Shown here piece after piece: positions 17,880-29,600 of a stretch of 64,000 nucleotides of DNA (position 1 is the first letter of the stretch; the number at the start of each line of letters is the position of its first letter). A program made the position numbers and the translations under genes. The notes beneath the pieces were generated by a model that saw nothing but the letters and a program-made list of their open reading frames with translations, was not told where the DNA came from and searched no databases. This DNA is from Gordionus sp. m RMFG-2023 (Eukaryota > Nematomorpha > Gordioida > Chordodea > Parachordodidae), in contig NC_088776.1 of assembly GCF_954871325.1 (NCBI RefSeq), positions 45,526,569-45,590,568 of the forward strand. The letters are read 5' to 3'.

Positions 17880-18870
17880 TGACAAAATTATAGAAACTGT
17901 TCAAGATGTAGGTTGGGCTAGTTCTCTCACTCCATTGAGATTGTGCGCAGACTTCAAATATGAATTCTGCTTTAGTAGAATTCAAATATCCAATACCACG
18001 TTTTAATGGCTTAATTTCCAAATTATCAAAAGGCAACAATTCATGAGACATTTACTTTTTCTACACATAGAGGATACTATCGTTTCACTAGACTCCTGTT
18101 CGGATTAAAAATTGCAGCTATTTTTTAACATATGGACATAATATTTGGTGATATGAAAGATGTATATTTTACATTGATGATTTACTTATTACTGGAGATA
18201 ATGATGAGCTCACTTGAATAACATTAAATAGTTTTTGATAGAATTACAAAGTATGGTTTGATACCTAATTTTGCTCAAAATATTTTTTTTAAAAATGAAA
18301 TTTCGTTTTTGGGACATATTATTGATGTAAATGTTAAACATCTACATGTAGACAAAATTAAAGCCATTACGAATATGCCTAAACCTAAAGGAATTATCTA
18401 TATTCTTAGGCATGGCAAGCTTTTATCGAAAATTTATAATTCTGGAGACATAGCAAATCCATTGTACAAAAATGGTCATGGAAAAACATACATCAGAAAA
18501 GCTTAGATTTTTACGATCCAGATTTACCCATTGGTATAGCTGCTGACACTTTGAAAAAAAAGTTTAGGGGCTGTTTTATTTCACATTGAAGGCGTTGACA
18601 AAGAGAAATCTATTGCATTTGCATCGAGAATTTTACTCAAATCAAAAACAAATCATACAAATATTGAACGTGAAATTTTAGCGATTATTTAAAAAAATTT
18701 CAAGAATATTTTATTAGAATTAAATTTACTATAGTCACGGATCACAAACCGCTCGTGTATTAAAGGTCTTAAAGATAACAATTCGATGTCTATGAGATTT
18801 CAAATATGGAATTTGGCCCATTGAACATCAATTTTACAATAATTCACAGAGCAGAAAAACGTAATGCTAA
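17880..18870 (+). pseudogene. Ty3/gypsy pol remnant: reverse transcriptase and RNase H
   Basis: In shifting plus-strand frames one sees VGWASSLTPLRLCADFKYEF, then a RGYYRFTRLLFG segment, then SFLGHIIDVNVKHLHVDKIK (the post-YMDD thumb region), and finally DLPIGIAADT and TIVTDHKPLVY of RNase H. Order and spacing match a gypsy polyprotein. The active-site region (FTLMIYLL) is frameshifted and stops are frequent, so it is dead. The integrase part reappears at 22030, beyond a nested insertion. Confidence 0.8.
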
Positions 18871-18954
18871 CTCACTGAAACTAGGGAAATTTTTTTATTT
18901 TTATTGAAAAAATAATAAATATGCGATCGTCTGGATATTGGTGGAAATTTTTCT

Positions 18955-19222
18955 TGTGAAAATTTTCACAATTCTTTAATTTTACAATAAAAACGGAGTA
19001 TATTATTTACAAGTTTTAAAAAGGCGTGTGCTAATGATGCTAATATGTTAGGACTATTAAATCAAATACTAGATAATTAATCAATTATTTTAATAAATTT
19101 TTTTGTGAAAATTTTTATTCTTTAATTTTATAATAAAAACAGAGTATATTTAAAAATTTAAAAAAGGTGTAATGCTATGATCATACTAAGTTAGGACTAT
19201 TAAATCAAAAACTAGATAATTA
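18955..19222. repeat. Tandem duplication of a ~130-bp unit
   Basis: Two imperfect copies run from 'ttgtgaaaattttcacaattctttaatttta' region wording through GTTAGGACTATTAAATCAAA and ACTAGATAATTAATCAATT. They lie between the Merlin-like left end and the nested element. Confidence 0.75.
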
Positions 19223-19269
19223 ATCAATTTATTTGATAAACATAATATATAAACAATGTTAATATAGAT

Positions 19270-21505
19270 GTTGTATTCCATATTAAATCAACCAAAAAAA
19301 GTCGATTCTCAACCTGACCCCCTTCGATTTTTTTAAAAATTTGCATGTTGGTAGTATATACACTAATTAATAAAAATGTAAACTTTTACTTTTTAAATCG
19401 CCTTACTTTATGAGATATGGCCATCTCTAGAAAGGCGGAAATTCCAAAATACACTATATTTAATTTTAAATATGTCAAAAAGTAATTAAGCTAAAGACAT
19501 GATTTAAATTTTATCAAATAGCTCTTTATTATGATATAAAATTTATTTTATTTAAAAAAAGTCTATTACCAAAAACCGGAAATGGCTATAAAATAAAAAT
19601 TGCTCTTTTTTTCTTTTAAATTTTTTTACAGATAGACATTATACTTCTTAATATTTGTACAAAATCCTAGATTGGGAGGAGTACTGGGCCAAAAGTTATT
19701 ACACTTTAAATATAATTAGTATGGCTTAAATCCTATATTATACCAAATATATAGTAATTTACGAAACAAATAAAAAGAAATTTCATTTGGGATCGGGCTG
19801 TATTTTTTTATAAATCTTTCTGGCCGTGTTAGAAAAATTAGGCCCTATGCAGATCACTAGTAGACATTGTGTCATATTTAGCACATAAGTTTAGCTATTT
19901 TATTTTAGAAGGAAAATAATTGTAAAAGTATTTATAACTTTATTTAGCTAATTAATTGGAAATTAATATTCTAATAAACATATTAATTAAATAATATCAT
20001 ACATTAAATAATCTAATGAATTAGAATAAAATTTGACTTTCATTTTTCCTTTCATTGGAATAAATGAATGATATTTTTGTGTCCCGGGAATTCATTTGGC
20101 CATTAGAAATCTATTTTCAAGATTGATTTCCATTCTTAAATATTCTACGTTGCTAACAAATATATAATTAATTCCCGGGATATTGATTATCGCATAATTA
20201 TTTAAGTCAATAGGAGTTATTATATGATTTTCATGAGGACGTTGCAGGCTTGCTCTAGCCGCCAACCTCTTAGTAATTCCACCTAAACTATCGCAAGGAG
20301 TTTTGCCATGTGCAGTTGCCAAAAATTGCCATTCTGCCTTGATCCTAAAATCATTATAATGGTTGTAGAGGTTTACAAAGTTTTTTTTTGTTTTTATACT
20401 GGGTAACAGCTCCATCAGAAAAATAAAATATTATTGAAATCTTATCAAATCTTTCTTTCAAGAATATAATTAATTTTATTTGAAATAAATGAAAGGAACA
20501 AATATTGTGTTTGAGACAATCTGATATAATCACGTAACTTAAATGTTTGATGATATCGCCTTCGCGGTAATAAATCATAAATGATGCCAAACATAATTAT
20601 TTTATTTTAATTAATTATTAAGTAGATTAAAATAATCTTTAAAATGAAAATATATTTCTGACGATCCAATAATAATTAATCTGACAATGAAAAATAAACT
20701 TCATCTTTCACTCACAGAGTGGCCAGGTCAAAAAATCTCGAATTTAAGAAGAATTTGGGACGAATATAATCTTTAGGTTGGGGTGAAGAGATTATTGAGC
20801 TCACTTTTTATTATCATAGTTGTTACTTTTTACAAAATCTTATTATTTATTCCTTATAATGCCTCCAAATCAAGGCGTTTTGAGTTATATTTAAAATAAT
20901 ACAATACAACTTGGTAAATGTTGTTTTGAGTTTTTTAACATTTAATAAATGCAAAATAATCAGATTTTTTAGGATTTTAGTTTTAATGCTATTATTCACA
21001 TATATTGCCCACTTTAAAAAAAATAATTACTCTATATTTGGTATAATATAGGATTTAAGCCATACTACTTATATTTAAAGTGTAATAACTATTGACCCAG
21101 TACTCGTCCCAATCTAGGATTTTGTACAAATATTAAGAAGTATAATGTCTATCTGTAAAAAAAAATTTAAAAGAAAAAAAAAGCAATTTTTATTTTATAG
21201 CCATTTCCGGTTTTTGGTAATAGACTTTTTTTCAATAAATTAAATTTTATGTTATATTAAAGAACCATTCTAGAGCTATTTAATAAAATCAAAATCATGT
21301 CTTTAGCTTAATTACTTTTTGAGATATTTAAAATTAAATATAGTATATTTTGGAATTTTCGCGTTTCTAAAGATGGCCATATAGTAAGTTGAGAATTAAA
21401 ATTTAATATTTTTACTAGTTAGTGTATATACTACCATCATACAAATTTTAAAAAAAATCGAAGGGGGTGGGTTGAATCTTCAGTTGATTTGATATGGAAT
21501 ACAAC
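19270..21505. mobile_element. DNA transposon with ~480-bp inverted repeats and 4-bp AGAT duplication (Sola-like)
   Basis: The ends GTTGTATTCC and GGAATACAAC open long inverted repeats (about 19270-19755 and 21030-21505) that include 'aatcgaagggggt'-type and 'ccaaaaaccggaaatggct'-type blocks. It is flanked on both sides by AGAT. Between the arms lies a transposase-like fragment on the minus strand. Four-bp duplications and long inverted repeats fit the Sola superfamily, but the assignment is tentative. It is 2236 bp long, nested in the Merlin-like element. Confidence 0.75.
20092..20590 (-). pseudogene. Transposase-like fragment (SDG..QYKN ... HGK..CD.LGG..KR family)
   Basis: Two overlapping frames carry one protein: YFSDGAVTQYKNKK in the first, then NFVNLYNHYNDFRIKAEWQF and TAHGKTPCDSLGGITKRLAA in the second. 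They are joined by a frameshift in a run of A around 20375-20390. This Asp-Gly...HGK...CD.GG..KR signature occurs in widespread uncharacterised transposase-like proteins of animals. The Asp residues suggest a DDE/D nuclease. The N-terminal half is missing, so it is not active. Confidence 0.6.
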
Positions 21506-21573
21506 AGATATATATCAATTTAAGGAAAAACAAAAATAGATCGATATAAATTTATATCATTTAAAAATTTTAT

Positions 21574-21834
21574 TTACTTATTTAATTTTGACATATTTTT
21601 AATATTACGAAAATAGGAATATTCACATATATATAAATGAGAGGAAGATTTTCTTCCATTTCTGAGGATGATTGCCTTAAGATCCCTCCATAAATGCTCA
21701 TTGCGTTGTGTATGGGTCGATATATCATTTGGGTCTATACTGTTATGATTGACCGAGTGATCATATCCATTTTCATTAAAATTGTTATAATTTGGAAAAA
21801 TCAAAATTATCAATATTGAATTTACCTCTTCCAT
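21574..21834 (-). pseudogene. ISXO2/Merlin-type transposase C-terminal fragment
   Basis: Reads HSVNHNSIDPNDISTHTQRN followed by EHLWRDLKAIILR. This matches the (V)NHS..F.dP..g.HTq.iE..W...K segment of IS1595/ISXO2-like (Merlin) transposases. The usual catalytic Glu of the 'iE' motif appears as NE here. Only 86 residues remain; the rest was lost or split by the nested element. Confidence 0.65.
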
Positions 21835-22029
21835 TAATTATTAAACTTTTGAGTAATGAAACTTTGAATTATTATTACATCAAAAAATTTCCACCAATAT
21901 CCTGAAGATCGCATATATTTTTTTAATAAAATTTTTTTTTAAAATATTAAAAATTTTCCTGAGTTTCAGTGAGTTACCTTTCGAAATCATTAATAATGAA
22001 TTATGGAATATATTGATAAATTTTAAAAT

Positions 22030-22340
22030 GGTAGTAAAAGAAACTGCTGATCATAAAGAATTACAGGAATTATAGATAATATAGGAAAAGGTGAATTAAT
22101 AAAAAAATAAACTTACAAAATTATGGAAGCAGAATTAAGGTTGATAAAAGATTGTCTTTTTATAGAAAATAGAATTATATTTCAGTGAGAGACGCAATGT
22201 TATGTGAATTGCATAAAGGACATTTAGGAGCTGGGAAAACTAAACTTTTAGACAAAGATTAATTATGGTGGTCTGATATTAATACAGATTGATCAAGAAG
22301 TCAAAAATTGTGATTCTGCAACGAATGGACAGACAATCCT
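22030..22340 (+). pseudogene. Ty3/gypsy integrase zinc-binding remnant
   Basis: Plus frames give LCELHKGHLGAGKTKLLDKD then LWWSDINTD, the H(x)H-containing 'ELH.GHLG..KT..L.R..VWW' start of gypsy integrases, with stops. It is the likely continuation of the pol remnant at 17880-18870, separated by the nested elements. Confidence 0.65.
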
Positions 22341-22344
22341 CATA

Positions 22345-22740
22345 ATGTCAGGGCCACATTGGCTGATAAATTATTGATTCTCTTGAAAGAGCTGAGTTAT
22401 GAAAAGGGGATGCTTTTGTCAAATACACTCGTGAAAAGTGACTGATGAGACAAAGGGAACATAGTACTATTACCGTGTAGCCTTAAGGTTCCATTTTTGT
22501 TAATTAGGGTTAAGGCCCACAGCTTGAACTATTTTTCCTGATAAAGATAGGTTATAAAGCGAGAATTACTAGAGAAAAATGAGAGGGGGCAGTTGAGTAA
22601 CCAAGTAAATATGTTGAAGCAATAACTTGAACAAATAATTTTTTAAACTTTTAAGGGAAGAACGCAAAGAAAAATTAACAAATAAATTAAAAAACGCTGA
22701 AAATTTTAAAAATTATAAATAATTTATTTTATAAAACTAT
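22345..22740. other. Decayed sequence, no gene seen
   Basis: Likely the 3' part of the gypsy remnant, but no motif can be read with confidence. Confidence 0.3.
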
Positions 22741-22749
22741 ATTTCCGTT

Positions 22750-23220
22750 TCTTAAAATGATTATAGGTTTAATCGATATTGAAGAAGGTAAAAATTATAA
22801 ATATAGGTTAATGATCCAGCCATGTTATGAGATAACAATCAACACTTGTATCGATAAAAAACGAAGAAATCGCTAAGTTCGGCTTCTAGTGAAAGGTTAT
22901 TTTCTATAGCCAATCGCATATAGATATTTTCTAAATAAATATTTTGATTTATAAAAATATTTATTTTGTGTTATTAATATGGAATTAGAGAAATAAAAGC
23001 TATAATAGAATAAATTTAAAAACGCGTAAAAGTAAAGCAATAAAACTTTGAAAAATTTAAAAACACGCGAATTTTTGGGCGTGATTAAAATATTGTATTT
23101 CGTGAGCGGGCGTGTTGGATCAAATTTTTTTTAGTAGTAAGCGTAAAAGGACGTGATTTCTTTTTATTACCACTGTGAACGGGCGGGCTTTGAATAAAAA
23201 ATTAGGCCCACGCCCACCTA
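22750..23220 (+). pseudogene. hAT transposase C-terminal relic with GGGCGTG-rich terminus
   Basis: SSASSERLFSIANRI (about 22875-22920) is the hAT dimerisation-domain core, followed by a stop. Further right (23070-23220) GGGCGTG/CACGCCC words recur, which look like subterminal repeats of the same element. No left end was identified. Confidence 0.55.
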
Positions 23221-23344
23221 CTTTAATTGCAGTTATTAAGGCCCCTGCGACTGAAGGTATAACTTACTTAGAAAAGCTAAAATTTTCTTAAATATATAAG
23301 AATAAACACTTTAGTATAATTGCGAAATATATTTAAAAAAATAA

Positions 23345-23440
23345 TAATATTAAACTTACGTATGAGCCAGATTAGAATCTTGATTTAAATTCTATCGAAA
23401 ATACATGGCGTAAAACTTCTTATTAGAGGACTGATGTATA
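23345..23440 (+). pseudogene. Tc1-like transposase C-terminal scrap
   Basis: NLDLNSIENTWRK resembles the SPDLNPIENLWR segment carrying the last catalytic acid of Tc1 transposases. It is preceded by a stop and followed by another. Confidence 0.4.
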
Positions 23441-23540
23441 TATTTTTTTTAAAAAAGGTAGTCTAAAATTATAATAGAAATTATATAATTATATCTCTAT
23501 ATATAAAAAATTAAACGTTATAATAATTCTATCTATCTCT

Positions 23541-23546
23541 TTTATT
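23541..23546 (-). promoter_or_regulatory. Candidate poly(A) signal of GTF3C4
   Basis: TTTATT on the plus strand (AATAAA on the minus) about 110 nt after the GTF3C4 stop. Chance occurrence is common at this AT content. Confidence 0.3.
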
Positions 23547-23656
23547 TTCAAATAATATCATTATCATATAAAAAAAATTTCATATATATATAATATTTAC
23601 ATATTATTACAATAATAAGGAATATTATTATTATAAAAAATGAAATTACCAAAAAA

Positions 23657-26600
23657 TTAAATAAATATGTCAAGATTGTCAGCTCTAACTATTCTGTATT
23701 CATCTCCACACAAACAACATGTAGGCATAATAGGTTTCAAAATTTCTGGAGTCAAAGAGTCATCCCTATGAGGCCTTAATAATTGCTCCAGAAAGGGATT
23801 TTTAGTATTATCTATTATATTTTAACATAAATTTGGTGATTTAAAAAGAATAATAAATCATTATTAAATTACATATTTCCAAAACGGCCATTGAGTTACA
23901 AGTATCACAACTAAGCACTGGAATCGAACCGCAAGGTACCAACGTATACGAACATCTTGCTACAATTTTTATTATATCCAAAATATTATAATATAAGTAA
24001 AAAATATATTTAATGTATGAGCAAAAAAAGAATGTTAACTTGTTATGTGTCCATTCGTGCATTTGATTTTGGCAAAGTCGATAAATTCACTAACTTTATT
24101 GTGTTTTTTTTTGTGAATCAATTAAAAAAAAATGAAACATTATTTACAATAATAATGCGAAAATGATTTCAGACTTCTTTTTTTCCTCACAAACTATAAA
24201 ATATCACTCAAATATTGTCATTTTGTTTATACCTACCACAGTATACTGTGTCTGTTCAAAGAGCAATCCAAAATGTAGGACAGTAAAATATTAAATACGT
24301 ATAACTATAATTAAATATAACTTAATAAATACCGTTGTAACATATGGGACACGTCTCTAATACATTTTTCCAATCCTTTGCAGAGGATAATTCGCCATAA
24401 TCACTCGCTATGTTTTCCGCTTGTAATTGCATGTTTAAGTCGGTGTATTTACGGTTAAATTCGTGAACACTTGCGATCAAATTATCGGCGAACTAAAACA
24501 AATAACGAAGCGAATGAAAAGCAGGTTTTAATTTTAGAATTTCGTTAAATTCATAAAAAAATAATTCTTGTTAGACAAAAATAATAGTAGTTAAAGAAGT
24601 TTATATAAGGCTAGATACCGATATAATTAGGATTTAATTACATAGGTTATATATTCAAAATATGGTTTGATAAAAATTGCTGGTTGTTTATTAAATTTCT
24701 ATATGGTGACCTAAACTGTCTCCTTTTGCTAAATAGTGTAAATGAGATATCAAAAGATTTTGATGATAATATGTGAGCAGTGTCATACCATAGACTTCAA
24801 TTATGGGGAGAAGGGAGGGTGAGAGGTATGATGCAAAATCGTCATTGCAAATAGATGGGGAGGGGGGGGGTAAGGAAGATGCTGTCGTCATTTGAATAAA
24901 AATGCAGGGGAATAGTTTTAATTTAGATTTTCTTTTTTTCCTAATTTTGATTAGGATTCATTTTTCGGCTAATATTGATTTGGTAATAGGGGGCGGGGGT
25001 AAAATTTAGAGGGGGTAACAGGGGGTAGGGGCAAATTTTTTAATGGAATATAAAATAGTCATTGGTTTAAAAGGGTGTAGAAGTCCCTGTTAAATATTAT
25101 TAAAATGCATATACATGATATTCGAGCGTAGAGTCTTGTAACAATGCTAGCCAAGGCCTAGGAGGAGAAGCCAAATACACCAATGGCAAATGCTTTGAGA
25201 TAGCGCCAATAAGCTGTCGAGCTTTGCCCATTGTACCATCAAGATCGATTATTTCTAATAATTTTTCATTTACAGGGTTTTGTGTTTTATCCAGATTAAA
25301 AATTTTGGTAGTCATCAAAAATGTGTCCATTATTCGATTTGCCTTGGTAAATATCAATGTTAAATGCTTGCTAGTGCATATAATTTTGTTTTTGGACATT
25401 AACTCCGATATATTAGATATCTTAGATGGTGCAGATTTCGTTGAATGATTGGAATGAGAATTTAAAATGGAAGGAAAATAAGGCGCGACCATGGAAAGAG
25501 CTCTTTCCCCTCTCTCGTGAAACGTGCTAAATTCTAGAAAGTAACTTGAAAGGCATAAATTATAAAATAAATTTATAAATATTTTTTTTTAACCAGAATG
25601 AAACTAACCCATTTCTTATTCAACACGCTGGTATATGACCTGTCCTAAGAAAAACGCACGTGAATTATGTAAGGCGCATCGGGTTTTTTTTACAAGGAAG
25701 CCTGCAAAACCTTGTTACCCAGAAAAGAATAATAAAGGGGAGGAAGGCACTAAAAATCTCTTCCTTAGTTTAATTATTATATAAATATTAAATAAAATAT
25801 TATATTATATAAAATATAACAAATAAAAAAAATGCTTATCTCTTAAAATGGAATATTTAGTAACCATATTTAATACATAAACAGTCATATAAACATTCAT
25901 TTTGAAAATCAGATGATATTCTTTTCCCAATCAAACCCATTTTAAAATTTCCAGGAACCAGTTCCGTAATTGGTTCTAACAAAAGCTCAAGTAATTTAAT
26001 TTATATAAATATTGGGTTTAATTAATAAATTCTTTGATCGATTTAACAAAGTTTGGAAGCGGAATCAGAAGCCCTTGAAACCTCGTAAAATTTAGAACCA
26101 AACAGATGTTAGAGTCCACTATTCATTCCGAGAACTGATAAACTCCTTTAAGACAAGGTTTCAAACATATGATTAAATGATTTTTTTTAATTTTTAAAAT
26201 AATTATTTTTAAAAAAATTTCACTTGATCTTTTTCAATAATAAACCAGTTATCTCTAAGGGAACGAGTTGAGGCTTGGAATTTGTATTGGCATGACTATA
26301 ACATTCGAATGTAGAATTTTCAGAATTGACCTTATTTTCTGGGGTAGTAATATTAAATTTTGTGGTTTGTGAGCTTCTCAGACCTAATTGGGGCATAATG
26401 CACTGAATAGATAACGCGTAGTCGATGCATTTATATAGAGGCACTTCGTGTTCATTTATACCAAAATAAAATATACATACTTATGGGGGTAAAATATTTA
26501 AAAAATAAATAAAATAAGTATTATACTATAGTAATAATTATAAGGTTTTATATAGGTTGAAGATAAATAATTTCTTTAAATAAATATTTTAAAAAATTTC

Positions 26601-29600
26601 AAACTCAAGAATATTTTGAGGTAGAATCAAATAAAAAATTTATAAATGAATTCTTAGTTTTTACGTATGTATAGATAATGAATATTGATCTTTTATTAAA
26701 ATAATGAAGCATAATTTTTTAAAAAGGACAATTTTGGATATAATATAAATTAGTGATTTACATCGGCCTAATTTTTCAAGTCCCTGTACCGATCCCGATA
26801 TTTTTTTTAGCTTAATTGTTCAGAAAAGTCCTACCCGAAATAAGATATTTGTCCGCTCGGCCCGAATTTATTTAAATATAGAAAAGTTTAATATTTTAAT
26901 TGAAAAATAAATATTATACAAATAAAAAATATTGGGTTCCTTATTTCTTGCAAAATGAAATACATTAACAAAATTAATGATAATATTAAAAATTTAAGCC
27001 CGGCCCGAATTCTATCAAAAAATATTAGACCCGGTTTATACCTAAAAAGTATTATTCGATATTTAATTTTATTCAATTCGTATTATATTATTCATCGAAG
27101 AATATTTTATCTATTATTCGATCGAATTATTTGAAATTTTTAGTATTATTAAATTTTTCGTAAATTTAACATGCTTCTTTATGAAACTTTTTTTTATTTT
27201 TTACTTTTTTTCCTATAAATCACTTTTAAAATTTAATAATCTATTAAAATTCCAAGTATATTTAGTAAAAATCTTTTATACCTGCAAGGTAAAATTACAT
27301 TTTTTTGAAAAAAAAAATTCCTAGATTTATTTAAAAAAAATTTTGAAAATTTTTTCATACTCTGATTTTTTTAAATATTTTCAAAAAATTTATTTTTCGA
27401 ATCATATTCGACGAATCAAACCGAATAATGTTTCTATTATTCAACTATTCGATTCGAAAATATGAATGATTTAAATATTCGATCTCGTATCTTTGTAAGT
27501 TTAGGCCCGATCGAGCCCGAACCGATTTTTTTTAAGAAAAAGGCCCGGCCATGCTTTGCCGATCTCTAATGTAAATTGCCGAACAAAATAAAATAGTGTC
27601 CTTTTAAAATTATATTCTCATTGAATAGGATTGGTTAATTGGTTTTATCATTAACCTAATCATATTATCTTATATAATAAAAAAAAATTTAGGAATAAAT
27701 AAATACTAACTTTCGTTATAGAAGAAATTTTTCAAAAGATTATCGTAACAAGATGGCAGACTGTAAAAGTTTAATTGTAAGGGCTGTTTCAAGGCGTTAT
27801 GGTCGTAAAATTTGCGAGGACTTTTTTTAAAAAAAAATGATTTTAAATTAGTTTTGTCTTTAAAAATATAGATTTGGCAAATTAAAAACGGCTAAATCAA
27901 GATTTTCGCCCAATATAAATTCTAAGTCTCGAGATTTTACCAAATGAAGGCCAAATCTTTCTTCTATTTTTTCGGCAAAATCTCGGAGCTTAGGTATAAT
28001 ATTTTTTGGCTAAATTGAAGTTTGTGATAGTACTAGTTTAGTTAATAATAAGACATAAATATCCAACAAAACCTACATGTTTGCAAATGTGCTAATAGAA
28101 ATATAAGTGAATAGAATATCCTTCCCAATTTTAATAATAAATTTTAAAAATATTCCATCATATTATATAATCTTACCCTAACCCCATATCAGGCCTCAGC
28201 CATATTTTAGTTTAGGTAAAATAAATCTTTAAATATCCAAAAAAAAGTACGAAATTAAAAAAATTTTTTTTTTAATTTAAACATTTAGATAATATTTTTT
28301 ATTTCGATAGTTTATATATGGTATCTTTTTAAAATTGATATCGTTTTTAAATCAACAAAAAATTAAAAAAAGATATATATATGTTTATAAACCTTTGAAG
28401 CGTTACCATCACAACACCGTTAGGTGATGTAGTCATACCCTGATACAAAGCTAGACTGGTCTCGTAATTTTTAACTGCGGATTTAAATTCAATTTGATCA
28501 TTTTTAGAAGATATATCCAAATCATCTGAATGATTCTCAGTAAGAGCGTAGGAAAGATCGTATTCTTTTTCGAATTTTTCTTGATGAGAACTCCATTGAT
28601 GAGTTAACGTAATCAGGTCTATACCGGTTTCGATGATGTACTTTTAATATAATTGAATGAAACATGTAAATCTGAAGTGGTTATATGACAATGATTTTGA
28701 TCTTTTTGCGGTGAAAAATTTGTTTTATCTGAATCATGGTCAAAAATAATGATATAATCATATTAACATAATTAGCGTTATTAATTAGTGAGGTCGATCC
28801 AAACGGCAAAACTCATTTGAAATATTAAATTGTAAAAATTCAGTCTATCCAGGGATCTTTTTTTACGATCAAATCTTCTAGATGTGTCTAATTAATAATA
28901 CAACTTATAAAATCCATCTACAAAATTAAAAAACCTCTAAGATCTCTACTAAACATAGTTTAAAGGCTAGTTAATATATTAGGTGATATATTTTCCAATT
29001 GATCCCATGCTGGGAAGGCGGCAGTACATTAGTATTGAAACGATTTGGAAACAAATTATCGTAAATCATTTTTCTTATTACATAATAAAGGGGAGGGGGG
29101 AGCGAATATTCTGGAACGCTTTTATACCCATTTAAAAATTAGATACGAACAACAATTTTTTTTCAAATCTCATATTTCAAAACTCATATTTAAATTGTAA
29201 AATATATAAATAAATAATTTAAAATAAAAACTAACCCTAAACCATATCTATCTAACCCTAAGTCACCAGTTTTATTTCATTGAAGTTTGTTATTTCATAA
29301 AATTTTTAAATTTGCTAAAGTTTTGAAAAAATAAATCGTAATTTATGATATAGCAATCCAAAAGTTTCACAGAATCTTCGTAATAATGTCGTTAAAACTT
29401 GGGATTATACGATTTTTAAAAACGGCATAATCAAGATTTCAGCCAAACAAATATTATCTAAACTTTAATATTTCGCCAAGGGGTCGGGTCATTCCATAAC
29501 AAATGGACCAAAAATGGGATTTTCGGACCACCCTTTTTAAAATGATGGAGTTATGCTTTTTCAAAATCCGATGAGAGCCTTTCTTCTTTTAAGGAATCTT

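Larger units (their letters stand above)
18870..21975. mobile_element. Merlin/IS1016-like element interrupting the gypsy remnant
   Basis: About 95 bp at 18870-18960 are repeated inverted at 21870-21975 (terminal words AACTCACTGAAAC and GTTTCAGTGAGTT; inner GATATTGGTGGAAATTT). Inside near the right end is an ISXO2/Merlin-type transposase fragment. The gypsy coding trace stops at the left end and resumes to the right, consistent with insertion into it. A target duplication is not clear. A Sola-like element is nested inside. Confidence 0.65.

Noticed and set aside
17812-18051. Minus-strand 79-codon frame
   Set aside because: It is antisense to the gypsy reverse-transcriptase remnant, which has recognisable motifs on the plus strand.
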